A DNA stretch of 64,000 nucleotides from Diplonema papillatum (taxonomy: Eukaryota; Euglenozoa; Diplonemea; Diplonemida; Diplonemidae): assembly GCA_030068145.1 (NCBI GenBank), contig JAPJBO010001051.1, positions 1 to 64,000 on the forward strand, read 5' to 3'. Below are positions 19,281-30,185 of this stretch, one piece after another. The translations under genes and the position numbers were made by a program. Numbering within the stretch: the stretch's first letter is position 1; each line of letters starts with the position of its first letter. Below the pieces are notes generated by a model. The model was not told where the DNA came from. It did no database searches and worked only from the letters and a program-made list of their open reading frames with translations.

Positions 19281-20306
19281 TCACTCTCCAGCTTTGAGCG
19301 GGCGGGGCGTGAACTTGCCCGCGAGGATTTCGTCGAGGAGCGCCCCGGTGCGGTTCCAGACCGCTTCGCCGAGCGCCGGGTCCATTGCCCTCTCGCTCGG
19401 AGTCCTCTCGTTGAGGATGAAGAGGTACGATCCCGTCCGGCAGGCGTACGCCGGCGAGCAGGCGAGGAGCAGCACGGGGCGGGCCGCCTTCTGCGCCGAG
19501 CGGAAGAACGCGAACAGCAGGGCGACGAGAGGCTTCGTGAAGCTGGGCACCTGCCGGCTGATCTCGGTGTTGACGGGGCCAGGGCACAAGCCGTGCACGG
19601 CTACTCGTGGCGGCTGTCCGGCTGGTCTGTCTTCGTTGAGGCGCTGGGAGAGTTCGAGGAACAATGCGGTGAGCAGCAGCTTGCTGCGGCCGTAGTACGG
19701 CATTCCTCCGAACTGGGCGAACGGCACGAATTCTTCGATGTGGTCGAGATCGACCTTCGCAGCCCACCTGTGTGACTCAGACGCAACAATGACAACCCGC
19801 GGTGGATCGACTTCACCGTCTGCCCTTGGGCGTATGATGCCGTCCGCAAACCATCGCCTGAGCATCAACCGGTTGGCCATCACGTGCACGGCGAACATGG
19901 TGTCCAACCCTTCTGCGGTCATTGTCCCCGCGATCGACGACACGCCAGCGTTCATGACCGCAACGTCGACCCTCAGCTTCTTCTCCTTCATCTCATCGCA
20001 CAGCCGTGACACGTCCACCATCATCGAGAGGTCAGCCTTCAGATACGTCACCTCAGCTCCCGTCTCCTTCCGAATCTCCTCCACCGCCTCGTCATGGCCC
20101 GGGCGGCACACGAGAATCAGCTTCGCGCCCCTCTTCCCCAGATCGACGGCCACAGCCCTGCCAAGCCCGGTGTTAGCCCCCGTGACCAGGCACACCTTCC
20201 CGTCCATGCGCACGTCCTCCGGCAACGGCAGCAGTGGGCCTCCCCAGAGCCTCCAAATGGCCCACGTCTTCGCGGGCGTCGGCAGGTCGACGGCTTGTTC
20301 TGACAT
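19281..20306 (-). CDS. Short-chain dehydrogenase/reductase, retinol-dehydrogenase/WWOX-like
   Basis: 341 residues, complete from ATG to TGA. The cofactor motif TGANTGLG is at 42-49, the fold motif NAG at 119-121, Ser at 176/178 and the catalytic YGRSK at 205-209. The spacing with a stretch between Ser and Tyr, and CPGPVNTE at 241-248, match the RDH11-14/WWOX/protochlorophyllide-reductase-like group of NAD(P)-dependent oxidoreductases. A 34-residue N-terminal extension with a Trp/Leu/Pro-rich segment precedes the Rossmann fold. It may be a membrane anchor. The substrate cannot be told from sequence; retinoid, steroid or lipid alcohols/ketones are typical. The single exon is unusual for many eukaryotes but matches the other genes here. 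An R7 repeat lies 50-100 bp upstream. Confidence 0.92.
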   Translation of the reverse strand: MSEQAVDLPTPAKTWAIWRLWGGPLLPLPEDVRMDGKVCLVTGANTGLGRAVAVDLGKRGAKLILVCRPGHDEAVEEIRKETGAEVTYLKADLSMMVDVSRLCDEMKEKKLRVDVAVMNAGVSSIAGTMTAEGLDTMFAVHVMANRLMLRRWFADGIIRPRADGEVDPPRVVIVASESHRWAAKVDLDHIEEFVPFAQFGGMPYYGRSKLLLTALFLELSQRLNEDRPAGQPPRVAVHGLCPGPVNTEISRQVPSFTKPLVALLFAFFRSAQKAARPVLLLACSPAYACRTGSYLFILNERTPSERAMDPALGEAVWNRTGALLDEILAGKFTPRPLKAGE

Positions 20307-20349
20307 CTTCGCACACCCTTGAGAGAGACTTTATGTCCGTTCGCTGGGT

Positions 20350-20405
20350 GTTTAGAGTTAAAGTTCGCTTGAAATTCCGGGGTTTTAGGGTCTCCGTGTG
20401 ACCGT
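20350..20405 (+). repeat. R7 dispersed repeat
   Basis: AGAGTTAAAGTTCGCTTGAA, then ATTCCGGGGTTTTAGGGTCTC and GTGACCGTTC. Nine or more copies of this roughly 50-bp core are in the window. This one lies just upstream of the dehydrogenase start codon. Confidence 0.8.
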
Positions 20406-20546
20406 TCATAAATGGGTTCTCTTAGAGCAAGAAAGGGCTATGTGGTGGCGGCTTGTATATTTGGTGCACGCTTTCGTTATGGGTTATGGCTAGCCATGTC
20501 CTGTGTTTTTGATATTTGATTTCCGGGAAGAGCGCAGACATATACT

Positions 20547-20576
20547 TGAGAGATTGAGAGGGAGAGAGAGAGAGTT
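20547..20576. repeat. (GA)n-rich stretch
   Basis: Short interrupted GAGA run. Confidence 0.7.
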
Positions 20577-20734
20577 AGAATAGAGCATCCATTTGGTATA
20601 CAGAAAGCAGGTGCCAGATCAGGTACCCCTTGTCATCTTGGGGTCCGTGAAGGGTCCTTTTTCATTCGGGGGCTGTTCCGGCCGATTTCTAGATCAACTT
20701 CGGGGGGCGATTTTCTGGATTTTCGGATGATTTT

Positions 20735-21117
20735 CTAGCGTTATTGGTGGCTTAGAAGGTCGGTATTTAAAAAAAAAAAAAACGCGAACCCAAACAACTT
20801 ACGCCGGCAGAGAAACCTTGCCTAAAGAAATCAACTGCCTTCGGGTAGGCTAGTCTGACACGAGTTGTCGTCGGGAAAAAAAAAAAAAAAAAAGGTCTCC
20901 GGTTGACCGTAGAGGCTTGGGTATGGTAGGGGGTTGAGAAAAGTAAGAGGGTGCAGCTCGTTTCGGGTGTTGTGTGACTCCGTTGTGAAACCTTGTGAAG
21001 TCCCCTAACGCGTTTAGAGGGTGTTTGGGATTGGGTAGGGTGTGGTCGTTCTGCTACGGCGTGAAAAGCCAGGAACTTTCGACGCTAATCTTCGACTCTT
21101 GATTATGTTCACCGGGT
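20735..21117 (+). repeat. R10 conserved repeat, copy 1, with internal insertion
   Basis: Homologous to 36117-36382; the right 222 bp differ at about 8 positions (roughly 96% identity). Copy 1 contains an extra segment of about 125 bp (20769-20893) absent from copy 2. Both copies share CTCCGG-TGACCGT with R7. The sequence has no open frame of note and could be a transcribed non-coding unit or a repeat. Confidence 0.85.
20769..20893 (+). mobile_element. Putative retroposed insertion with poly(A) ends
   Basis: By comparison with 36140-36160, about 125 bp are inserted here. The segment begins in an A run (20769-20783) and ends in about 18 As (20876-20893), with some 90 non-A bases between. An A-tailed insert between A runs is what a retroposed short RNA looks like. 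I do not recognise the source RNA. Confidence 0.55.
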
Positions 21118-21939
21118 TTCTTTCTGAAGTCATATATGGGGCAGGCGCCGCCTCCCGTAGCGAGTTCTCAGATCAAGCTGCGTCTGATTGAGCTGTTTGT
21201 ACGGAAATGCCTGCATACACTCCAGCTGCGCGCGCCTTCATTGCGAAGGTTGCTGCGGCCGCCAGGGGTGGCAGCTGTGTCAGGCAACTGGGCTCTGTGA
21301 TGGCTAAGTCCCGCCTAAGCAGGGCTGCATCCTCGTGCATACACGCGAGCAAGAGAGCAGCCTTTACCCACCACACCTGAAAATGGGCCGCAACCTTCTT
21401 GCCAGAGGAGGCTTGCCCGGCAGGATGGACACACGGTGAAGGCGCAAACCCGCCCTCCCGCCCGCAAACCCGCAAACCCCCCGCAAATATTGATATATCA
21501 GGGGAATTCTACTAGGTAAAACAAACGACCCTTAGGACACCTCGGTGCGCACTCGGATCGCGGGGGAAGATTTTGGGTTTGGTGGCGTGACCTCCGGGGC
21601 TAGCCCGTTGGCACACTTTCTCGGGGGGTAACCCCATCGTACGTGACCTCTCGTGTTTTCTCCGTTCATTGCTTGCGTCTCAGGAGTGCGTGATCGGCGG
21701 AGAATTCCCCCCCGCAAACCCGCAAACCCCCAGCAAACCCACAAACCCGCAAGCCCCCAGCAAACCCGCAAACCCGGGTTTGCGCACACGGATCGACCAC
21801 TTCAAATTCATCCGGAGAACTCTAACCCTCCGAACAATACATGGGCATATCTGCTTGCCTGGTTCGACTTTTTTTGATGCACGCGTCAGCAGGGGTTAAG
21901 CTAATCCCCGAAATTCGGGACAAATCACGCTTAAAATTT
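21118..21939. other. Intergenic, no gene; CCCGCAAAC-rich repeats
   Basis: Imperfect repeats of CCCGCAAACCC occur at 21450-21485 and 21710-21780. No gene is supported. Confidence 0.4.
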
Positions 21940-22175
21940 CTGTAACACTGGCCGGAGAGAAAAAGAAGAGAAAAAGGCCGCTCCTGGTCCAGGAACGTGA
22001 CGGTCAACCACAGCTTGCAAAGCTTGAGTCGGAGGCAGCACAGTGCCACAACCCCGTCCGCTTTGCCCTGTGGCTGACCGTCTCGACGAGCTTGTGTTCA
22101 GCGCAAGCGCCAATGGGCCACGGCTTGATGCTTTAGTCTGGGAAATCGGTAGCCACTTGACCCGTAGGGACACTG
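21940..22175 (+). repeat. R5 dispersed repeat, copy 1
   Basis: Shares about 220 bp with 61880-62110 at over 90% identity by eye, with landmarks AAAGGCCGCTCCTGGTCCAG, GGAGGCAGCACAGTGCCAC and GACCGTCTCGACGAGCTTG. An inverted partial copy is at 57890-58100. Confidence 0.85.
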
Positions 22176-22324
22176 GCCGGGAAAAAAAAAAAATTCCACG
22201 TTGCGCGAGCTTTCTTCAATGACCTGTGATCCTGGTAGACGACCTTCGTGGGCGTGTTGCTGCTTCGCCACTTTGCTGTGGTGACCCCACCTGCAGGTCC
22301 CTGTAGCCTCCATGTCTCTGGCCT

Positions 22325-22445
22325 TACCCGCATAAACTCACGTCCGTTCAACACGTGGTTCGGCAGTTACAGCACTTGGGATCCCTTCGGTTCTTTGTCT
22401 GGCAGCTTTTGTCGAGCACTTCCTTCCAAGCTGGCGCATGCAAAA
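22325..22445 (+). repeat. R2 dispersed repeat, partial
   Basis: The AACACGTGGTTCGGCAGTTA, TTGGGATCCCTTC and GAGCACTTCCTT blocks match R2 at 1395-1500. Confidence 0.75.
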
Positions 22446-22477
22446 AAGAAAAGCAAAAAGCGGAATAGCTCGATCGA

Positions 22478-22505
22478 TGGTGAAGACCGGTAGTCAGGCG
22501 CCATG
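22478..22505 (+). repeat. R9 short repeat
   Basis: ATGGTGAAGACCGGTAGTCA then GGCGCCA. Confidence 0.65.
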
Positions 22506-23024
22506 GAAACCCTTAATGGGGAAAGGGGGGGGGGGGGGGGGGTGCAGCAACGTCCTGTTTGTGAAACTATTTTGGGGAAACGCGTCCATATGGCATGTGT
22601 GGTCTTTGTACTGCTAGCCTGCGGGAGCATCGCTGTTCGATTGTGCGCAGGCGACGATGGAACGGTGAGTTCACCTTTGCCATTGCGTTCCCCCGCCCCA
22701 AAAAGTCACGTTTCAGACGGCTTCGGGGACTCACATTTTGGGGAGGGAGAAATTAGCTTCCGCTTATTAACGAGCGTTTAATAAAAGATTTCATTTTCCC
22801 TTTTGTGTTGTGCGAGTGGCAGGGCAGGGGTGGGGGAGGGTGGGTGTGGTGGGATGGGTGTAAACTTTAAAAAGCTTTAAAAAGCAAGGAGAGAGACCAA
22901 AAGGAGAGAGATGGGGGGGGGGGGGGGGGGGCCAAAACGAATGCAGTTTCGTTTTCTTACTTTCTTTTCGGCGTACCAAAAGTTCTCAAAGCGGGCGGCG
23001 GAGTCGTTCCCCCTAAATGTACCT
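22506..23024. other. Intergenic with two G runs
   Basis: G runs at about 22527-22543 and 22914-22931. No gene is supported. Confidence 0.45.
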
Positions 23025-23325
23025 ATCTTGAAGAGGATGTGAAATCTTGTGACCTTGCGTCGTGATGAGGATCGATGATTGCAATTATTCTCCTTGAATG
23101 AAGAATGCCTAGTAGGCGCAAGTCATCAGCTTGCACTGATTACGTCCCTGCCATTTGTACACACCGCCCGTCGTTGCTACCGATTGGCTGTGGGATAGAG
23201 CTTGAGAGAGGGAAGCTCGTTCTTGGCAACAAGTTCAGCGCCCGAATCCAAGCAATGTTTCTCAGCTAGAGGAAGCAAAAGTCGTAACAAGGTTGCTGTA
23301 GGGTGAACCTGCTGCAGGATCATTA
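23025..23325 (+). rRNA. 18S (SSU) rRNA 3'-terminal fragment
   Basis: Only the last ~300 nt of a eukaryotic SSU rRNA is present. Diagnostic blocks are GATTGCAATTATT, AATGCCTAGTAGGCGCAAGT, TTGTACACACCGCCCGTCG, AAGTCGTAACAAGG and the end GGATCATTA at 23325. Helix 44 is long and diverged. The helix 45 region has changes that partly keep pairing, plus one extra G in the GGUGAA loop. No 5.8S sequence follows in the next 700 bp and no upstream 18S exists. This is therefore a displaced or decayed rDNA fragment rather than a working gene, although partial pairing conservation means it came from a functional lineage copy. Confidence 0.88.
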
Positions 23326-23700
23326 CCAAAGATTTCAATTCTGGATGGAATCTTGAGGAATGAAAGGGAATGCAGAGTGGGCGACGGTACTGCCAGGGAC
23401 GAACGCAACGCGTGTCTCTGTCGGGAATAAGCGCTCAGAGCTCCGCGAAAAAACGGCAAGCTTCACTCAAGCACTGCTCCATTTTTCGAAGACATGGACA
23501 GTTGAGTCGCCAGGTTTGCGATTGCACGTATAATTGCTGGAGGTCGGGTAAGGAGGACCTCAGTTAGTAATCTAGGACAATAGGTCCTCGACCCATTGCC
23601 TTGGACGATGGGCATCGGTTGCCCCAATCCCACGACCCGCGCCGCCAACACAATGACCCCTGCACATTATATCTTCGCACAAACTTTAGTTGGATAACAG
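23326..23700 (+). other. Sequence after the 18S end, possibly ITS1-derived
   Basis: If the fragment was captured with its spacer, this would be ITS1. No conserved element confirms it. Confidence 0.25.
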
Positions 23701-24689
23701 GCTGCGCTTCACGCCTTGCCGCGGGCGCGCGGAAAAAGGCGGTGGCTGAGCGCGAGAACCTGCTGCCCCGCCGTTTAAAAAAAAAGGATACTCAGGGCCT
23801 GCCCCGGTTCATTTCCTACGGGGAGGCTGTGTGGGTGAGGTGGGGAAGCCAGCGCTGTTGCAAAATGTATGCTCCTAAGAGTGTAAAATTCGCCAATGGT
23901 CCCTAAGTTAGAGGTCCGGGGTTTCAAGGTTTTGTGACCATAAACCGTCTTTCAAGGTTTTGTGACCATAAACCGTCTTTAAGGTATCGATATACTAGTC
24001 TGCTTACCGTATCTGCGGCAGGGGCAGTACGTGCGTTTGTGTGTGCCTCCGTTGCCCATTTGCCGACTATTCGACATATTCTAGCGCGCTCGCATTATTG
24101 TGCGTCCACCGACACCAAGTAAGCCAAGGATTCGACTTGTTTTCTTGTGTGGGCGGGCCTGCAGCAAACACATTTTGCATCCTTGAGTATGGACTCTCGT
24201 TGCGACGACGAGGCGTCCCCGGCGATGAGCGTACATACAATACGATCGTTCGTGATTTTTTTGCAACAGGCTGCTGTTCCCTAATACAACAAAAAGAGCT
24301 GGTGTGTATCTGATAATAAGAGCTCGTCACTCGCACAACCGCGGCTGATACAAAACTAATGATGATGATGATGATGGGAAGAGAGAGTTGTTTTCGTTGA
24401 ACGCTCAAAAGCAGCACCTGGCTCACTTGGGTACGTGAACTTGCTTTTTCTCGACAGGGTGCGCCATGACATGGTGAACATGTTCGGTGTCTTTTGTAAT
24501 TTTCGTTGAACGCAGTGCCTGAAGCGCAAGTGAAAAACGCCACGGTGTGCGGCGACGAGCTTCTCATTTCCTCCAACATTTTCATGTTTGGTAAAAGAAA
24601 AAAAAAAGAATCCCGGATCCGAGACGAGTCGATGGAAGGGGGGATTGGATCGGGTCCGATTCGATGACACGACGGGCACGTCGGCAACG
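23701..24689. other. Intergenic; diverged R7-related stretch
   Basis: 23905-24120 resembles 44040-44240 (GGCAGTACG, TTGTGTGTG, TAGCGCGC, GACACCAAGT in the same order). A 26-bp direct repeat containing TTTTGTGACCATAAACCGTC occurs twice at 23928-23983. A short (GAT)n run is at 24358-24375. No gene. Confidence 0.5.
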
Positions 24690-24735
24690 GGGGGGGGAAC
24701 TTAGTTTAATGTTTAGGCAGAGCACTGCCCCTCTC
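24690..24735 (+). repeat. R6 palindromic repeat, left part
   Basis: AACTTAGTTTAATGTTTAGG then CAGAGCACTGCCC; the right palindromes are lost. Confidence 0.7.
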
Positions 24736-24894
24736 GGGGGGAAGCGAGAGAGAAACAGAGCGACGGGGTTTAGTGCAGGGCTCTCCTCAAGAAGCTTGCG
24801 GTAGCCACACTTCTCCCCGTACTACCGAGAGGCGCAATTAAAGGGTGGCAAAAGAAGAAGGAAAAAGAAGGCAAAAGAAAAGCAAACAAGGAAT

Positions 24895-24940
24895 GTCAAT
24901 GGTGAAGACCAGGAGTCAGGCGCCAGAGAAGGAACGGGGA
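24895..24940 (+). repeat. R9 short repeat
   Basis: GTCAATGGTGAAGACC then AGTCAGGCGCCAGAGAAGG, closely matching 16438-16480. Confidence 0.75.
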
Positions 24941-27054
24941 AAAAAACGGGAGTCGAGGAGAAGGGTGGCCGTGGTCCTATTCGTTAACCTTCGCGACGCC
25001 GAACACGATGATTTGGCACCCGGGCTGGCACTATTTCCATGTGCGCAGATCGATACAAGTAGCTCTCTAAAATGCACACGGCGGCCAGTTCTAGTCTTCG
25101 CCTTCGCAACTTCCACAAGCGGGATGTAAACTCGTGCTTGGTACAGCGCGTGCTATACACCGGCTCTTCGTCAATCAAGAACGACAACGTGGGGATCCAA
25201 GATGATCGGATACCGTCGCAGTCCTCTGCTGTAAACGATGCCGTCTCAGGATCGAAGTCATTTTGGCTCCCAAAATTTTATGGGGTTCAGGGGGGGGGGG
25301 GGAGGTACATTAGCGAGGCTGAAACTGAAGAGGGATTGAACGGAATGACACATCTCCTCTCCGTGCAGCAATCACGGACGCCTTTTTTGCACCAGGTTCC
25401 ACGAATGTGAAACCTAGGCGGAGAGGCGTGCGAGGGCTGGTTACCCCAGCAATCGGAACCACCCCCTGCTGCCCTGTTGCCCACCCCATCATCAGGGTTG
25501 GCAGCAGCCGTCGGCACCGCAAAAGTTAGGTTTAGGACCACACACCACCATGCCCCCCCTGGGAGGAGTGTGGGGGGGGAGAAAAAATCAGGGAGGGTGC
25601 TCGCATTTTGAAAAGAAGTCGTCGTTTCGTGCCTATGTTTTTTTTTTTTTTTTTAATCTTTTGTTGAGTGTGGGGATGGCCGCGAGCTTGGGACACGCGG
25701 GAAGTCGAAAATGCTATGGCATAGGCGGACAATGCCTTGGAAACAGGAGAGCGCGCGCGGAGGGAGGGGGTTTGGAGAAAAGAAGGGGTGCCCCGTGTTG
25801 CATTAGTGTGTGGGCCTTTGAAGCGTATGGATGATGCCCTCTCGCGCTGCTTCCCTTGAGGTTCCTGGCTCATGCCAAAGCGCCGCCGCCCGGGTTGAGG
25901 GGTTGCGGCATCAGGCGTGGGCCAGGGCCACCACAATTTGTTGCAAACTAGTGTGTTCGTCAGGCTTTGAGTACGGAATCCCTCGGTGGATGTACACGCG
26001 TTTTTTGGTCGCAGCACACCCGCTTTTTCGGGTGTGACTCAGGCAGAGTCTTTACCTGACCGCACCGTGTTGTCGATCGCGGTGGCCAGTCCGTTGGGGC
26101 GTTTCTCGTACGTCCAGTCGTCGTTGGGTCGCCTGTTTCCCGCGGGAGCGCGTGGACGCGGCCGGCAACAGCAAGCCCGGGCGGGGAACCACATGTGAGG
26201 TCATAAGCCCACCCCCGTAGTATTGGGAGATCTACCCAATATAGGGTCGGATCCCAGGACCTGGTTGCATATCCACGACATCGACGGAGATAACACGCAG
26301 GGTCAAAACCTTGTGTCTTTTTGGTAATAGGGGGTTTAGACCCCAAAAGAAATGGCCACCCATTTTTTCTCGAAAGAAATTGGGTTTTTTTAAAAAATAA
26401 AAAACTTTTTTGGAACAAATACTGCGGTGATTTCTTTATAAAGTTGAGCAAAAAAAAAGTTTTCCAAAACTTTATTCTTGGGGGCCGTCGGCCCCGCGGC
26501 AGCGTTTACCAAAAAGACACAAGGTTTTAAAGCCTGCATGATAAGAACATCACGACTGCATGCCGAACGCCTGGCACGGGTAGTCAACGGTTCTCGTCCG
26601 AAAAAAGGCAGGACCTCTTTCCCGGGGGGAAGGGTCGATATCCCCTCTTTCAGCCTCACACAACATGCAGGGCAATCCGCGGGGCTGTCAGCACCAAACT
26701 AAATAACCGGCTCTTTCGTTGACGCGCCACCCACCCCTCACGCTTTTGCTGCCCCTCCTGTCACCTTTGGAATTTCCTACAAGAAAAGCAGGTGCTCTCT
26801 TTGAATGACAACAGGGTTGCGGCAGGCGGGAGTAGAAGAGACTGCGTGCCGTGTGCGGTGCGCGCACGTGTGTTGATTGGGTTGATTGGGTGCGTGTGTT
26901 TGTGAGGCTGAATGGATCGGTGTGAGGGCATGAACCCTCAACCAATCACTGCATAACAAAAAGTACTTTCCTGCGATTCTTTTTTTTCTTTGCGGTTGTC
27001 TTGAAGGCTTCATGTAGAAAAGGCAGGGGTGGGAGGGGATGTGTTTGGAACGGT
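24941..27054. other. Intergenic, no gene; one hairpin
   Basis: At 26015-26036 CACACCCG and CGGGTGTG form an 8-bp stem around CTTTTT; a weaker relative is at 44309-44327. A G run is at about 25289-25302. Open frames up to 163 codons show no family signature. Confidence 0.4.
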
Positions 27055-27061
27055 ACCCGAC

Positions 27062-27240
27062 ACCGCTCTGTGTCTTGTCTGCTCCGTGTTTCGGTCGTTG
27101 ATCCACGCACACATTAAAGCCAACCGTTGTCAGCGCGGAACCTGAGTGTCTGCAGACAGAACAGCGGTGTGAGTCTGGTTTGCCAGGCGGCTAGACGTAG
27201 CACGCCTCAGCCAGGACCGCTCATGCTACTAGAGCACAGA
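27062..27240 (+). repeat. R1 dispersed repeat
   Basis: Good copy of the R1 3' two-thirds: GTGTTTCGGTCG, GCGCGGAACCTGAGTGTCTG, AGCGGTGTGAGTCTGGTTTG, CCAGGACCGCTCATGCTACT. Confidence 0.8.
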
Positions 27241-27250
27241 AAGAATCCGT

Positions 27251-28187
27251 TTTCCGTCCCACAGTGTCTGAGCAATCAGTTAAAAAACTCAGGAGGGGGG
27301 TGGGGGTGTGGGCGAGGGGAGAAGACTAATTTTTTTAGAGATGAAGTTTTTTGCTTGATTTTATTTTTTAATGACGGCGTCAGCTTTTGCTTCTCTGCTT
27401 AGTCTCTGTTGGGGTCGGTCGGGATCCCCATTGTGTGAACACAGACGAAGTTGACTGAACTTGTGACGAACACTTCAACGTGACGCTACGTCGGCTACGT
27501 CCAGGCGTACACCGCGACCGCCTCCCGTCCCCCCTACGGCCAAAACGGCAAGTTAACGAAACGTTTTTCGCTTCCGTTTCCGGTTCCATCACTCCATACT
27601 ACTGCCCGAAACAACGAGGAAACAACGGCGTTTGCTTGGCAAGAAAACCTAGCTGCTGCAGGAGAGGGGGGGGGGTGCGAAAAGAAAAAAGAAAGGAGAC
27701 CAGGAAAAATCGCGGTCGCCAGAATGATGGGCCCCGACACGGAGACGCGTTCTTTTTTTTTTTTTTCGTACTCCTCCCTCCGCGGCTGAGACACACCACA
27801 CAACTTCCCTCTTTGCGAATTGTGATGCGTCCGCTGCAGCGCGCTTAAACGCGGAAAACGGAATTTCGGGACTGCCTGCCAGGAGGGGGGGGGGAAGCAA
27901 TTGTTGTTGTTTGGATCCATTTTTACGTGTCGAGTAATTTCATGGGGGTTGGGTGGGGGGGGGTGAGAAAACGTGGAGCTTGAGTTGCCAGTGCGCCGAA
28001 GAGTGGGGGGGGTGCACCGTGCCGACAACTTCTCACGATTTCTCTAGTTCTTCCCGCCTTCGGCGGTGCTGGAGTCGAAGGACGAAAGTATGACACTTCG
28101 ATCACGCAGAGTTCCCCCAAACAGACTGAGCGCAAGCGCGAATCCCTCCTCGGTCGGCTTCTATTCAGATGCACGTCGTTTGTGTCG
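27251..28187. other. Intergenic, homopolymer runs, no gene
   Basis: G and T runs near 27665, 27760, 27884 and 27950. No coding signature. Confidence 0.4.
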
Positions 28188-28228
28188 CAGTTATAGTTCG
28201 CTTGAGAATCCGGGATTTTTGATTTTTA
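28188..28228 (+). repeat. R7 repeat, 5' part
   Basis: TTATAGTTCGCTTGAGAATC then CGGGATTTTT, as at 44945. Confidence 0.6.
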
Positions 28229-29970
28229 TCGGACGCATCCAATCTGATACCCCCGCTGCATTCAATAATTTGCTCCGCGAAGAATACGAAGCTCAGGAAT
28301 GGCGAATACGAGAGTGACGGCATATCGTGCACGCCGTACTGATACAGAAACTGCGTGGTTCAAACGCAACCGTGGCTTCGTGCAAAGAAAAATGAAGGCG
28401 CGACAAGAGGAGAACGCGAACCTTTGCGTTGTGGACGACGAAACGGTTGACACGTGTTGCCAAGATAACTGCATCAATCAGGGCAGGTCACACCGGCCGT
28501 GCGTTCTTTCGGGCTGGGCTTGCTCGTTGGAAAAAGGTAGAATCCTCCGTGCGACACCGTGTTGGGGGGGACAAAGATTGATTGCTGCCTTTTATGTTGT
28601 GTGGATGTGTCAACGCGAAAAAAACCTCGAGCAAGGATAGTGAAAGGGAGCGAAGACACATCGCCTGTTGCTTTTTTTTTTTTTTTTTTTTCTGCCTCTT
28701 TTTTTTCAGGGTATTAGTTCAGAGGTTTCAGGGTTTTGCAGATATTGACCGTTTGTGGGGGGGTAGTTCTGAGATGATTTGGTCAGCGCTTTCGTTTCGG
28801 TGGCAACTTTGCCCAAAAGTAACCACGGCTTGTATCACATGGGTCTGCCCTTCAGCGCCCCGGGCTCCTTCGCGCGCACCGTGTAAATACCACCCACACC
28901 TATCTTTCCTGGAAACGCTGTGTTTTGCGTTTTTCCGACGATTCTTTTTTATTTTCTCCCCGGTTTGCAGATTTAGACCGTTGGTCTAAATCTGCAACGT
29001 AAACTAATCCCCTGACTTTTTTTGCAGACAGAAAGAGAGGGGAGCGGGTCTCCACAACTCGAAGTGAGGAAGATGGCGCTCACTCTCGCCTGTGCTTACC
29101 TCGTGAAACCAGCATGCTTTTTTTTTTTTTTTATATTATTGCTATTTTCAGAATTTCACAGGGCTGCTGCCCACATTGCAACAGCGGTGCGCAAAATGGC
29201 GTTTGGAAATCCCCGCGCGCCATTACGCCAACATTCCACTCGCCGTACAGTCGCTGCCACTTGTATTTTCTCCCCTCCGCGTGGCTGCCTTCCGTTCGCA
29301 AGACTCGCTCGTTTTGCAATCAATCGGCGCCCTTCTCTTTTTCGAGGTGAAAGGTTTTGGAAAAGGAGAAAAGGACAGCCTCTCCACTTGCAAACCTGTG
29401 TGGCAATCGGGCCCCAACGTCCGTTCCAGCAATAACAAGGACTGGCTGTCGCAAACAAAGGGAGCCCGGATGTGTTTTCCGGTTCCCTGACGGGTGGGCG
29501 GGGGTGTTGCTTGCGAGACGGGTTGAGATAAGATATGGCCTCGTGTTGAAGGTAACCTCTTCGCCCTCCTTCCCAGCCCTCGGACCAGGGCGATGATACG
29601 CAGTTGGCGACCAATTGTGTGCGCCGGTGTGGCCAAAGGAACACCTCTTGGGGCGGTCTCTGTTCAGACGCACTTTCGCGGACGGGGTTTGCGAAAATGC
29701 TCCCGCATTTACGGATTTGTGAATGAGTGTTGCCTGGACTCTGCCGTCACGTTCTTCCTCACCCGCAACAAGGTCTGCAGACAGCGGTTTCGGGACCTCT
29801 GTCAGCATGCCTCGCCGCAGGAGATCGCCCCAGCTTGTTGTTGTTGCTACAGCGCATTGTGTGGGGAGAGCCTCGAACCGGGCCTCCCCCCCCCCGCGCG
29901 CATGGAATCACCTGATCATCTAATGTGTCCAGGACAGGGCCTTCGAGGGGTGGGAAACTGCAAGGAAAAG
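28229..29970. other. Intergenic, T runs, no gene
   Basis: T runs at 28672-28691 and 29119-29132. GACCGTTTGTGG/AGACCGTTGGTC-type sequence occurs near 28747 and 28975. Overlapping frames up to 162 codons on the minus strand at 29150-29810 lack motifs. Confidence 0.35.
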
Positions 29971-29974
29971 AACG

Positions 29975-30185
29975 TGCTGTTGGAATGAATACGTGCTCAA
30001 CACCCGCAGGTCCCTGCGCCGTGTTTCGGTCCTTTAACACGGGACACGTCAGGCGGACCATCATCAGCGCTAAACCTGAGTGTCTGCAGGCAGGACAGCG
30101 GTGTGAGTCTGGTTTGCCAGGCGGCTGTTCGCACCCGTGCTGCCAGAGCACAGGCGAATCCGTCACGGGGGGGGGAGGCCCCGCT
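29975..30185 (+). repeat. R1 dispersed repeat
   Basis: GGAATGAATACGTGCTCAAC through the TGTCTGCAGGCAGGACAGCG core to GAATCCGTCACGGGG, near full length. Confidence 0.85.
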
